32,959 nt of DNA from an uncultured Granulosicoccaceae bacterium. GTDB lineage: Bacteria > Pseudomonadota > Gammaproteobacteria > Granulosicoccales > Granulosicoccaceae. Position 1 is the first letter of the stretch, and each line of letters starts with the position of its first letter. Shown here piece after piece: positions 1-8,357 of this stretch. The stretch spans positions 1 through 32,959 of the forward strand of contig CALFBL010000274.1 of NCBI GenBank assembly GCA_937951695.1, read 5' to 3'. The notes beneath the pieces were generated by a model, which saw only the letters and a list, made by a program, of their open reading frames with translations, was not told the origin of the DNA and searched no databases. A program made the translations under genes and the position numbers.

Positions 1-1074
1 GGCACGAAAGTGGTTGAACGCTGGGATGCGGCATCCGGGCGATGGGATGTCATGAACCCGATGTTTTCCGATCGCCAGTACCATTCGATTGCGATTCTGG
101 TGCCGGATGGCCGCGTGTTGTCTGCCGGTGGAGGTATCTGCGGTGATTGTTACGCCATTGGCTACGAGGAAAAAAACGCGGAAATGTATTCACCGCCGTA
201 CCTGTTCGCAGCGGATGGTTCACTGGCCGAGCGACCTCACTTGTCATCGCTGCCGGAACAAGTCAATTACGCCCAGAGTGCGATTATCGGGGTCAGCGAT
301 GCGCAATCCATTGAACGCGTGCACTTGATCAAACTCGGCTCGGTGACTCATTCCCAAGACCAGGAACAGCGGCTGGTACCGCTGGAATTCGAACGCTTTA
401 CCGGTGCCTTGTCGGTACGTTTCCCGGATTCACGTTATATTGCGCCGCCCGGGCATTACATGATATTTGCCGTAAATAGCGACGGTGTCCCTTCCGAAGG
501 GGGCATCGTGCGCGTGGGTCATCCGCGTCCGCTGGTGGGTGAAAGTGTTCGCCATGATCTGGCAGCGGGCAGTATCGAATCGTTTGAGTACGAACTGGAC
601 CCGGGTGTGTTTCGGGTCAGTTTGACCGGGGCCGCCGGGGTCGGCGTCAGTATGGGGCAAGCACCTGCTGCCAGTGCAGAAAGCGCCACCCATGCTGCGT
701 GTCAGCCCGCTGTGATTAACGGACAAACGGTGTGTGAATTTTCCGTACCCCGTGCTGGTGTGTGGTACCTGTCACTGCAATCCCGGACGCGAATCAGTTA
801 CGACTTCTCGACTCAATTGACGCAAAGCACGCCAGCGACGCAGACCCCGGATGCCTCTGAAGGGCCGGTTGAGGTGTCCAACGAGACGGCAAGTAATCAA
901 CCCACCCCGTCAGCGTCGCCCGAGCCGACTGTTTTTGTAGCCGCCGCTGACGCGCCAGAGCCTCTATCGACGGTTGTGTCCGTCGGAGGTAGTTTGGGAT
1001 GGCCGATGTTGATGCTGCTCAGTGTGATGTTGGTATTGGGCAGGCGATATCCAATTGGTATACTGCGTTCATAA
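1..1074 (+). CDS. Galactose-oxidase-like (AA5) protein, C-terminal part, GlyGly-CTERM sorted; 5' end outside window
   Basis: The reading frame is open to the left edge, so only the C-terminal part is present; the GTG at 10 is probably internal. Numbering from that GTG, residues 1-170 match the end of a kelch propeller plus the DUF1929 domain of copper radical oxidases. The YH pair (24-25) and the SVTH histidine (114) line up with galactose oxidase Tyr495/His496 and His581, the copper ligands. Residues about 178-275 resemble a PPC (pre-peptidase C-terminal) domain with two cysteines and a GVWYLSL strand. A Thr/Pro/Ser-rich linker follows. Residues 326-345 (GGSLGW, hydrophobic stretch, GRR) match the GlyGly-CTERM signal cleaved by rhombosortase in type II secretion bacteria. 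Inference: a cell-surface alcohol or aldehyde oxidase. Substrate, and the Cys-Tyr cofactor residues further upstream, cannot be seen. Confidence 0.85.
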   Translation, partial: GTKVVERWDAASGRWDVMNPMFSDRQYHSIAILVPDGRVLSAGGGICGDCYAIGYEEKNAEMYSPPYLFAADGSLAERPHLSSLPEQVNYAQSAIIGVSDAQSIERVHLIKLGSVTHSQDQEQRLVPLEFERFTGALSVRFPDSRYIAPPGHYMIFAVNSDGVPSEGGIVRVGHPRPLVGESVRHDLAAGSIESFEYELDPGVFRVSLTGAAGVGVSMGQAPAASAESATHAACQPAVINGQTVCEFSVPRAGVWYLSLQSRTRISYDFSTQLTQSTPATQTPDASEGPVEVSNETASNQPTPSASPEPTVFVAAADAPEPLSTVVSVGGSLGWPMLMLLSVMLVLGRRYPIGILRS

Positions 1075-1078
1075 TACG

Positions 1079-1092
1079 ACCGCTTAAGCGGT
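1079..1092. promoter_or_regulatory. Perfect 14-bp palindrome ACCGCTTAAGCGGT
   Basis: It sits directly after the stop of the oxidase gene and 18 bases before the GTG of the DUF349 gene. It lacks a loop and a T-tract, so an operator is as likely as a terminator. Function is unknown. Confidence 0.35.
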
Positions 1093-1110
1093 AGGTGATT
1101 CGGATAATTT

Positions 1111-4065
1111 GTGAAAAACTTTTTGAAATCAGATCGTCACCTGCACAAGGATGAAGCAGTCAGACTGGACGCTATCAGTGAATTTGACGCCGAAAACCCA
1201 GAGCATCAATCACTGCTTGAGTTAATGGTGGTTGCCGACGAATCCATGTCGGTCAGGAAAGCTGCGATGATGAAGGTCGTGAGTTTTTCACGCTTGAATC
1301 AAGCCTTGATCACGTCAGACGATCCGGCCTTGACAGAGGTGGCGGCTATCCGAATGGGTGAGCTGGCGGGCATCGAAGCGCATGCATCTTCGCTCGACGG
1401 ATTCATGGTAAATGCCAGCGATGCGGCGTGTGAAATCATTGCAGCCATGGCAACCGATGCGGGTGTGCGGCAGCGGGCGCTGTCGAAAATCTCTGATGAT
1501 TTGAGCCTGGTTCGAATCGTTCAGGCTGCAAAATTTCATGACACGCGTCAGGCCGCTGCTGAAAAGCTCGTCAGTCACGATAGCCTGCGGGCTGCTTTGA
1601 CGGCTAGTCGTTCACGCGATAAAGAAGTTGCGCGGTATATCCAGCATCGCCTCGATGTCATCGCGAAGAAAGAGGCGTCAGAGCGAGCGGCTCAGAGCAA
1701 TGCCGCGGAAACCGCAGCGTCCATGAAAACGCTTGCCAGCAGTGTCTGGTCGCCCCAAACCAAAGGCCGATACGATGCACTGTTGGCGCGGTGGTCTAGT
1801 CTTGAGGGCCGCTTCAAAGACGCTCAGCAATCGGAATTTGATCAGGCTCGTAATAGCGTGGAGGCGATTCTAGCCGAGTCTGCGTCCAAGCTTGCCAGCC
1901 CGTCCGAGTTGCACTTTGACGGTGAAACCACCAGCCAGAGCGCGAACCCGGCGGCCAGTTCCTCCACCGATGTTCAGGGTAACGGTGTTGCAGTCCCAGC
2001 CACCGGCGCAAAAACCGACTCCGCAGCGAAGCAAGCGGGCGCTATAGCCGATGCAGCTTCTGAGTCTGTCGCGGCTACGCCGGTACCGCCGACGCTTGCC
2101 GTGCCGACGGTTCCGGTTGTGCCTGACGATGAGCCCATTAAGTCTATCAAGGTCGGTCTTGCGGTTGACACGCTGGATGAGCTACCGGCCAAACTGAGTG
2201 CGTTAAAAACTGACGAATTTCACGGCCTGTCGGATGCTAGCGAAAATGTTAAGAAGCTGCTGGCTCACGCGGCAGCCGTGGCTGTTTTGTTCGACCCTCC
2301 GTTTGAGATTAATTCGGCTCGGGTGAACGCCACGAAAGAGCGCACTACTCGGGTGAGCACATTGCTTGATGTCAATAAATTACTGGCGACCATCGACTTA
2401 AACGGGTTGAGTTATCTCGATCTATTGGCCGTGCACAAAGAAGATCTGGCGGCTCGATTGGGCAAAGCGAAGCAGGAATCAGAAGACCGTGTCAAAGCCA
2501 CCCATCGTCAGTTCTCGGCCCTGTCGGGTATCGTCAAAGAGGGCAAATGGGGTCCGGCAAGCAGCATGTTCCGGCGCTTGCAGAAAAAGATCAACGCGAT
2601 GGATCCCGGCGAGAAGGCAATCTTTAACGATAAGTTGTCGCGTGCCGAGGAAGAGCTGAACACCATGGGCGACTGGCAGGATTTCGCCGCACGGCCAAAG
2701 CTTGAAGCCTTATGCGAAAGAATGGAAGCTCTACCTGGTCAAGAACTGGCGCCCGATGACGTGGCGAAAGAAGTACGTTCTCTGCAGAACGAATGGAAAT
2801 CCCTAGGAGTCAGTCGCGCCTCGAACGATCTTTGGTCGCGTTTCAAGACGGCAGGCGACGTGGCCTATGAGCCGTGTAAGGCCTACTTCGATGAAAAGCA
2901 GAAAGAACGTCAGGAGAAGGTTAGCAACAAGAAGCAAATCTGCGATTTGCTGGAAGCGTCCATCAAGGAAGTGGATCTGAATGCGGAGAGCGTTGATTGG
3001 AAAGGTTTGCAGAAGCTCGCCAATGACGCCAAGCGCGATTGGAGCCGTAACCGGGTTACCGACAGAAAGCCTGATCGCAAACTGGAAGAGCGATTTACGC
3101 TACTACTGAAACCGATCGAAGCTAAGTTGGCCGAGCAGTACGACGCCAATGCAGCAGAGAAAGCCGATCTGATTGAGAAAGTCACCAAACTTGCCACAGG
3201 GGAGATCAATCAGCACGCCGCAAATCAGGCGCGCAGCTTACAGGCCAATTGGAAGTCCGTCGGGATCACTCGTCGTAAAGAAGATCAGGGTTTGTGGGAG
3301 CAGTTCAACGAGCAGTGCCGCACGATCTTTAAAACCATTAAAGATTCCGAGCGTGAAAAATACAAAGCGAGCATGGGCCATGTGTTTCGTGCCAAGGACA
3401 TCATTAAATCGTTGCGACAGAACGCCAAGTCTGGAGAGCTGGAAGATGCCGGCCTGCAGGCACTCATAACAGAATTCAATGGTTTGGCTGAATTTCCCGA
3501 ACGCGACAAGAAATTTTTGTTGCGAGATTTTCGGGCAGCGCTTGATGCTAATAGTAAGCGTCAGGAAACCAAAACGCGGCAAAAACGCCAACAGGTGTTT
3601 GATGAGATCAAGCGATGTGTCGGACTATGTGAGCAACTCGAGGAAGCGGTTGAGTCGCCTCAGATGATGACCGGCACCTTGATTGAAGAGGTCACTGACA
3701 GTTGGGAGGCCACGGACATCGTGTTGCCAAAAGAATGGTCGGTACCCTTAATGGGTCGCCGGAACGCGGCCATCGAACACCTAAAGGCATCGACGCAATA
3801 CGATTACACCAAGACCGAATCGGCGCGTCGCGATTTGTTGATTCGCATAGAGGTACTGGCTGATGTGGAAACACCGGCTGAAGACAAATCCTTGCGCATG
3901 CAGTTTCAGTTAGCGAACCTGCAACAGGGAATGACGGCGTCGGTCGTGGCGGATAAAAAATCGGAGTTGAAGTCATTGGAGCGAACCTGGTTGACGATGC
4001 CACCCGCATCCATAGCCAAGCGTGATGGTCTGAACTCGCGCTATCTGAAAGCGATGAAAGGCTAA
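1111..4065 (+). CDS. DUF349 domain-containing protein, 984 aa
   Basis: A large soluble protein with no signal peptide and no membrane segment. Several DUF349-type repeats are visible in the middle and C-terminal half, with the typical W-K-S-(L/V)-G-(V/I)-(S/T)-R core followed by a charged helix (for example WKSLGVSRASNDLW and WKSVGITRRKEDQGLW). The N-terminal 200 residues are helical and HEAT-like. Residues about 265-340 form an Ala/Pro/Ser/Thr-rich linker. The GTG start at 1111 is forced because an in-frame TAA lies at 1105-1107; an AGGTG about 14 bases upstream is a poor ribosome site. The EAL gene begins only a few bases after its stop, suggesting one transcript. DUF349 has no settled function. 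Family assignment is firm; role is unknown. Confidence 0.85.
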   Translation: MKNFLKSDRHLHKDEAVRLDAISEFDAENPEHQSLLELMVVADESMSVRKAAMMKVVSFSRLNQALITSDDPALTEVAAIRMGELAGIEAHASSLDGFMVNASDAACEIIAAMATDAGVRQRALSKISDDLSLVRIVQAAKFHDTRQAAAEKLVSHDSLRAALTASRSRDKEVARYIQHRLDVIAKKEASERAAQSNAAETAASMKTLASSVWSPQTKGRYDALLARWSSLEGRFKDAQQSEFDQARNSVEAILAESASKLASPSELHFDGETTSQSANPAASSSTDVQGNGVAVPATGAKTDSAAKQAGAIADAASESVAATPVPPTLAVPTVPVVPDDEPIKSIKVGLAVDTLDELPAKLSALKTDEFHGLSDASENVKKLLAHAAAVAVLFDPPFEINSARVNATKERTTRVSTLLDVNKLLATIDLNGLSYLDLLAVHKEDLAARLGKAKQESEDRVKATHRQFSALSGIVKEGKWGPASSMFRRLQKKINAMDPGEKAIFNDKLSRAEEELNTMGDWQDFAARPKLEALCERMEALPGQELAPDDVAKEVRSLQNEWKSLGVSRASNDLWSRFKTAGDVAYEPCKAYFDEKQKERQEKVSNKKQICDLLEASIKEVDLNAESVDWKGLQKLANDAKRDWSRNRVTDRKPDRKLEERFTLLLKPIEAKLAEQYDANAAEKADLIEKVTKLATGEINQHAANQARSLQANWKSVGITRRKEDQGLWEQFNEQCRTIFKTIKDSEREKYKASMGHVFRAKDIIKSLRQNAKSGELEDAGLQALITEFNGLAEFPERDKKFLLRDFRAALDANSKRQETKTRQKRQQVFDEIKRCVGLCEQLEEAVESPQMMTGTLIEEVTDSWEATDIVLPKEWSVPLMGRRNAAIEHLKASTQYDYTKTESARRDLLIRIEVLADVETPAEDKSLRMQFQLANLQQGMTASVVADKKSELKSLERTWLTMPPASIAKRDGLNSRYLKAMKG

Positions 4066-4068
4066 CGG

Positions 4069-5259
4069 TTGAGCATGAAAAACGAGTTACACCGGTATTC
4101 ACCGACGGCGCAACAAATTGCCCGTGCGATGGAGCGAGACGAGCTGGTTATGTATTACCAGCCCAAGGTGTGCCTGTTAACCGGTAACGTGGTGGGGGCT
4201 GAGGCTTTGGTGCGTTGGAATGATCCGCACAGCCGGGTACTCTCGCCGAGTGTGTTTCTACCTCAGGCCACCGCGGGTGGTTTGTTGCACGATATGACCG
4301 TGAGGTTGCTGGACGACGTTGTGGCGGCCTGCGGAACCGTCAGGCGCTCGGCACCCGATCTCGCCTTGTCAATTAACGTCGCTCCGAACGATCTGACCTC
4401 CCACACCATCAGCTCGCGAATAAGTAGCTATTTAAGCGGAGGCTCTATCGAGCCGCACGAGCTACAGATCGAAATTACCGAATCGATCGTGATGGAAAAA
4501 TTCAATGTTGTTCTCGATGAACTGAGCGCGCTTAGCGCGATGGGTATTAAAGTGTTGATGGACGATTTTGGTACGGGATATTCGTCTATAGACCGACTGA
4601 GCCAAATGCCGTTCTCGGCGTTAAAGCTTGATCAGGGTGTGGTGCGTCGCATGACCACGTCTTCGCAGAATCTAAACACCGTGCGTTCGGCGATTGCCAT
4701 GGCCAGGGAGCTGGGGATGACCTCCATCGCCGAAGGGGTCGAATCAATTGATCAATACAATATTCTGATTGCCACAGGCTGTGAGGAAGCGCAAGGGTTC
4801 TATATCAGTAAACCCATTCCGCTTGATCAGTTCATCCAGCTCGTAAAACAGGATCCCTCATTTCCGAGCTCGCAAATAGGCTGTGTGCATCAAGCCATAT
4901 TTAATGTGTTGCGTTACCGTAAATCGTTACTCGACATTTCTATCTGTTCGGCCTTGGGCAGTGGTAGTGTTGCGCCGTCAATCGCCGATACGCACCTATC
5001 GCAATCGGATCATGGTTTTCGCGCTGCCCAATGGTATTACGGTATTGGTCAGTTGTTAAACTATCACGAGTCGTTTCGAGCCGTCGAAGCGCCGTTGACC
5101 CGGCTGAACGATATGGGTTCAGCACTGCATCATGATCTGGTTACCAGAAAGCCCTCGCGTATGCCCAGCGATCGATTGCGCGATATCGATTTGTACGCCT
5201 CGGCCGTCGTGGTCGAACTTCAGCGCCTCGAAGCTGTGCTGCTGGCTGAGCTGGTTTAA
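4069..5259 (+). CDS. EAL-domain cyclic-di-GMP phosphodiesterase
   Basis: Residues about 15-265 form a complete EAL domain that hydrolyses cyclic di-GMP to pGpG. The visible catalytic set is intact: E45 in EALVRW, N103 in SINVAPNDL, E138 in EITES, D165-D166 in DDFGTGYSSI, K186 in KLDQ, E222 and E225 in AEGVES, and Q242 in AQGF. There is no GGDEF, PAS or membrane segment. The last 130 residues are a helical extension that I do not recognise and that could be sensory. Start choice is uncertain: TTG at 4069 has AAAGG at a good distance, while ATG at 4075 is the more ordinary codon. It lies 3 bases after the DUF349 stop and 28 bases before the M48 gene, so the three are likely co-transcribed. Confidence 0.92.
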   Translation: MSMKNELHRYSPTAQQIARAMERDELVMYYQPKVCLLTGNVVGAEALVRWNDPHSRVLSPSVFLPQATAGGLLHDMTVRLLDDVVAACGTVRRSAPDLALSINVAPNDLTSHTISSRISSYLSGGSIEPHELQIEITESIVMEKFNVVLDELSALSAMGIKVLMDDFGTGYSSIDRLSQMPFSALKLDQGVVRRMTTSSQNLNTVRSAIAMARELGMTSIAEGVESIDQYNILIATGCEEAQGFYISKPIPLDQFIQLVKQDPSFPSSQIGCVHQAIFNVLRYRKSLLDISICSALGSGSVAPSIADTHLSQSDHGFRAAQWYYGIGQLLNYHESFRAVEAPLTRLNDMGSALHHDLVTRKPSRMPSDRLRDIDLYASAVVVELQRLEAVLLAELV

Positions 5260-5287
5260 CCTGACCACCTTTTTATTTGGAACACGC

Positions 5288-6487
5288 ATGAACGCTGACG
5301 ATCTCCGTTTTCGAAACGACCTTGAGCAAGCCGAGGCCTTGCGCGAGGAACCTGAGGTCAAGCGTGTTACCGAGTGGCTGGAAAAGCAAGAGGCGGAAGG
5401 CACCGCTGGGCTTCGACGCCGGCTTCTGGCCACCTCTGTTCGTTTAAGTCGCAAGATGGCGCCCGATGTATACAAACTCTCAGATGAATGCGTCGAGCGG
5501 CTACAGATGGATACACCACTGGAGCTCTACGTCTTTAACTCAGCCCAATTCAACGCCATGTGTTTCAAGCCAGAAGAGGGTCGGGTTTTTGTTATGTTCT
5601 CTTCAAGTTTGCTCGAGGGGTTCAGCCGGCAAGAACTGCAGTTCGTTATGGGGCACGAGTTTGGCCATCACATCTACAACCATCACGAAATCCCTATCGG
5701 TTATTTGGTGAAGGGGCGGCAGCGTCCGGACCCCAAGCTTGCACTGCGCTTGTTTGGCTGGTCACGCAACGCTGAAATTTCAGCCGATCGTGCGGGTGCC
5801 TATTGTGCGAATGACATGCACAGTGTGGCCAGCGCTTTGTTCAAGCTCTCTTCGGGGCTCACAGGCGACTTGGTGAAATTTGATCTGGACGAATTTCTGC
5901 TGCAAGTCAGTGATATGGAAAACATCGATGCAGAAGCTGAGCGCGACAGGCCGCAAGGTGACTGGTTTTCAACCCATCCGTTCAGCCCACTTCGCGTCAA
6001 GGCGTTGCAGTTGTTTTTTAAATCCAACCTGATGGGTACATCGGGAACATCAGTAGCGGACATGGACGTCGGCGTGCAACGGCTGATGAGTCTGATGGAG
6101 CCGAGTTACCTCGATGCCCGAAGCGATGCTGCGATCGCCATGCGCAATTTATTGTTTGCGGGAGGTCTTGTGGTGGCCGATGCGAGTAACGGCATTTCTG
6201 AAACCGAGATCGACGTATTCGAGCGCTTTTTCGATAAGGGGGATGTTAGTGACAAGCTGAACGTCAACCGAATCCGGGAAGAATTGCCTCAGCGCATCGA
6301 GCGAGCGGTAGAGCAGGCAACCCAGAGCCAGCGCATGCAGGTCATGCGCGACATCTGCGTGATCGCGATGGCCGAAGGCACCGTGACAGCGGCCGAGCGC
6401 AATATGCTCAACAGCATTGCCGATGGTCTGGGCATCTCCCGCACCTTCATTTGCCAAACTGTGGAACAAGACTGCGAGTTGGATTAG
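5288..6487 (+). CDS. M48-family zinc metallopeptidase with C-terminal TerB-like region, 399 aa
   Basis: The HEFGHH motif at residues 123-128 gives the two zinc histidines and the catalytic glutamate. E163 in NAEISADRAG is the third ligand, as in M48 (HtpX/Ste24/LoiP) peptidases. Unlike HtpX there is no transmembrane segment, and unlike LoiP or BepA there is no export signal, so a cytoplasmic enzyme is inferred. The last 100 residues contain RDICVIAMAEGTVTAAERNML, which matches the acidic helix-loop of TerB-like domains. I start at ATG 5288 because the open frame further upstream (from 5132) runs inside the EAL gene in another frame. The Shine-Dalgarno is poor, so translational coupling is possible. 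Peptidase call is firm; TerB call is probable. Confidence 0.88.
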   Translation: MNADDLRFRNDLEQAEALREEPEVKRVTEWLEKQEAEGTAGLRRRLLATSVRLSRKMAPDVYKLSDECVERLQMDTPLELYVFNSAQFNAMCFKPEEGRVFVMFSSSLLEGFSRQELQFVMGHEFGHHIYNHHEIPIGYLVKGRQRPDPKLALRLFGWSRNAEISADRAGAYCANDMHSVASALFKLSSGLTGDLVKFDLDEFLLQVSDMENIDAEAERDRPQGDWFSTHPFSPLRVKALQLFFKSNLMGTSGTSVADMDVGVQRLMSLMEPSYLDARSDAAIAMRNLLFAGGLVVADASNGISETEIDVFERFFDKGDVSDKLNVNRIREELPQRIERAVEQATQSQRMQVMRDICVIAMAEGTVTAAERNMLNSIADGLGISRTFICQTVEQDCELD

Positions 6488-6539
6488 TCCGCATTCGTTG
6501 CAGCAGGCAGCCTCAATGGTGTGATAGTTTGGTGTTTTT

Positions 6540-6556
6540 TGCACTATTTTAGTGCG
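6540..6556. promoter_or_regulatory. NtrC-type binding site 1 upstream of amtB
   Basis: TGCACTATTTTAGTGCG fits the enterobacterial NtrC consensus GCACY-N5-RGTGC exactly. It lies about 150 bases upstream of the amtB start, the usual position for an enhancer-like site. Nitrogen-limitation control is inferred. Confidence 0.7.
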
Positions 6557-6646
6557 TTTTTTGATTCTGAATATAAACACCGTTTCGGACTGTTGCACCC
6601 GAATTAGTCGAAAAGTCGGTAGTATTGGCGAAGATTATGGAAAGTA

Positions 6647-6663
6647 TGCACTAACTTGGTGCG
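6647..6663. promoter_or_regulatory. NtrC-type binding site 2 upstream of amtB
   Basis: TGCACTAACTTGGTGCG also fits GCACY-N5-RGTGC exactly, 45 bases before the amtB ATG and 107 bases from site 1. I could not find a convincing sigma-54 promoter; the nearest is a weak TGGCGAAGATTATGGA at 6626-6641, lacking the -12 GC. Confidence 0.65.
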
Positions 6664-6708
6664 ACTATCGAAGCGTAATCTTTCTCTTCGCTACCAACGG
6701 TCCGTGTT

Positions 6709-7902
6709 ATGGAAGCCATTCAATCCGGCAGTAACGTCTTGTTCGTCCTCATCGGCGCTATTCTTGTTTTGTTCATGCACGCAGGCTTTGCGTTTCTGGA
6801 AGTCGGTACGGTGCGTGAGAAAAATCAGGTCAACGCACTGGTAAAAATATTCTGTGATTTTGGTGCCTCCACGATCGCTTACTTCTTTATTGGCTATCAA
6901 GTCGCCTACGGGATGGATTTCTTCTCATCGGCCAGCGCCTTGTCGGCGGATAACGGCTATGAGCTGGTGAAGTTTTTCTTCCTGCTGACCTTTGCCGCTG
7001 CGATCCCGGCCATTATTTCTGGCGGTATCGCAGAGCGCGCAAAATTCTACCCCCAGCTGATGGCGTCTGCGTTGATCGTGGCGCTGCTCTACCCCTTGTT
7101 CGAAGGCATGGTGTGGAACGGTAATTTCGGATTTCAGGAAAAAATCAGCAACATCACTGGCGCTGAATTCCATGATTTCGCAGGCTCAGTGGTTGTTCAC
7201 GGGATTGGCGGCTGGATCGCTCTCGCTGCGGTCATGACGCTTGGTGCCCGTACCGGGCGCTACAACAAAGACGGATCGATTGCTGCCGCATTTGCCCCGT
7301 CGAGTATCCCTTGGCTAGCGTTGGGAGCCTGGATTTTAACCGTCGGTTGGTTCGGTTTTAATGTGATGTCGGCTCAGGAGGTTGAGGGCATCAGTGGTCT
7401 TGTGGCAATGAATTCCCTGATGGCAATGGTGGGGGGCTTGATGGCTGCCTTGTTTGTCGGCAAGAACGATCCGGGTTTTGTCCACAATGGTCCACTGGCG
7501 GGTTTGGTGGCGGTTTGTGCAGGCTCTGACGTGATGCACCCGATTGGATCCTTAGTGGTTGGCGCGATTGCTGGTGTGCTCTTTGTTTGGGCCTTTACCA
7601 TGGCGCAGAACCGCTGGAAGATAGATGACGTGCTCGGTGTTTGGCCCTTACACGGGCTTTGCGGTGCTTGGGGCGGAATTGCCTGCGGCATTTTCGGCAG
7701 TCAAGCGCTGGGCGGTCTGGGGGGGGTGTCATTCGCTGCCCAATTAATTGGTACCATTGCCGGTATTCTGATCGCGCTGGCAGGGGGGGGGCTGATCTAC
7801 GCTGGCCTGAAAGCGGTCGTAGGAATCCGACTCACTGAGGAAGAGGAGCATCAGGGCGCTGACCTCAGTATTCACAAAATTTCAGCTACCTCATCACGTT
7901 GA
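6709..7902 (+). CDS. amtB: Ammonium transporter (Amt/MEP/Rh family)
   Basis: Eleven or so hydrophobic segments and the family signatures are present. D156 in HDFAGSVVVH and H164 correspond to E. coli AmtB Asp160 and His168. H315 in WPLHGLCGAWGG corresponds to His318, so the twin-histidine pore is intact. At 397 residues it is of normal length. The N-terminus (MEAIQSGSNVLFVL) begins directly in the first membrane helix, with no obvious cleavable leader. Two NtrC-type dyads lie upstream and a PII gene follows 34 bases downstream, whose product normally plugs the transporter when nitrogen is plentiful. The order transporter-then-PII is the reverse of the enteric glnK-amtB order. Confidence 0.95.
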   Translation: MEAIQSGSNVLFVLIGAILVLFMHAGFAFLEVGTVREKNQVNALVKIFCDFGASTIAYFFIGYQVAYGMDFFSSASALSADNGYELVKFFFLLTFAAAIPAIISGGIAERAKFYPQLMASALIVALLYPLFEGMVWNGNFGFQEKISNITGAEFHDFAGSVVVHGIGGWIALAAVMTLGARTGRYNKDGSIAAAFAPSSIPWLALGAWILTVGWFGFNVMSAQEVEGISGLVAMNSLMAMVGGLMAALFVGKNDPGFVHNGPLAGLVAVCAGSDVMHPIGSLVVGAIAGVLFVWAFTMAQNRWKIDDVLGVWPLHGLCGAWGGIACGIFGSQALGGLGGVSFAAQLIGTIAGILIALAGGGLIYAGLKAVVGIRLTEEEEHQGADLSIHKISATSSR

Positions 7903-7936
7903 TGGGCGCTTCACGACTGGGTAAAGGGCACACACT

Positions 7937-8275
7937 ATGAAACGCATAACCGCCATCATTAAACCGTTTAAGTTAGACGCGGTTCGAGAAGAGCTGGGAG
8001 CGGCCGGGGTTAATGGCATCACTGTCACCGAGGTCAAGGGTTTCGGGCGTCAGAAAGGGCACACCGAGTTGTACCGCGGCGCCGAGTACGTCATCGACTT
8101 CATACCGAAGGTAAAAATCGAGGTGGTGGTCGCTGATGCCATCTTGGATGCTTGCATAGAAGGCATCGTGCGAAGTGCCAACACCGGCAAAATAGGTGAT
8201 GGCAAGATCTTTGTTGAAAGTATCGAGCGAGCGGTTCGTATCCGAACCGGAGAAGAGGGCGAGAGCGCGCTATAA
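7937..8275 (+). CDS. glnK: Nitrogen regulatory protein PII (GlnK/GlnB)
   Basis: A 112-residue PII protein of standard length. The opening MKRITAIIKPFKLDAVREEL and the T-loop GFGRQKGHTELYRGAEYVIDF are diagnostic. Y51 is the uridylylation site and Y46 is also conserved. The B-loop TGKIGDGKIF and the C-terminal VRIRTGE are present. It senses 2-oxoglutarate and ATP/ADP and is expected to gate the adjacent ammonium channel. I name it glnK rather than glnB only because of the amtB linkage. It ends in a strong terminator, so the two genes form a bicistronic unit. Confidence 0.95.
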   Translation: MKRITAIIKPFKLDAVREELGAAGVNGITVTEVKGFGRQKGHTELYRGAEYVIDFIPKVKIEVVVADAILDACIEGIVRSANTGKIGDGKIFVESIERAVRIRTGEEGESAL

Positions 8276-8292
8276 AGCGACGCTATTACCAC

Positions 8293-8329
8293 GGCCGGCC
8301 TGTCAACGCAGACAGACCGGCCTTATTTA
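8293..8329 (+). terminator. Rho-independent terminator after glnK
   Basis: Arms GGCCGGCCTGTC (8293-8304) and GACAGACCGGCC (8311-8322) pair over 12 positions with one mismatch around a 6-base loop, followed by TTATTTAT. Confidence 0.8.
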
Positions 8330-8357
8330 TCACAGTTTCCTATCAAATTCCCGTGAC

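Noticed and set aside
3238..3591. Minus-strand open frame of 117 codons inside the DUF349 gene
   Set aside because: It lies wholly within a strongly supported + strand gene and shows no recognisable protein features.
5132..5287. Longer start for the M48 peptidase inside the EAL gene
   Set aside because: This stretch is the EAL coding region in another frame, and ATG 5288 gives a natural N-terminus.
6626..6641. Sigma-54 promoter TGGCGAAGATTATGGA before amtB
   Set aside because: The -24 half fits but the -12 half has GG instead of GC, and it lies upstream of the proximal NtrC dyad. Too weak to list as a feature.
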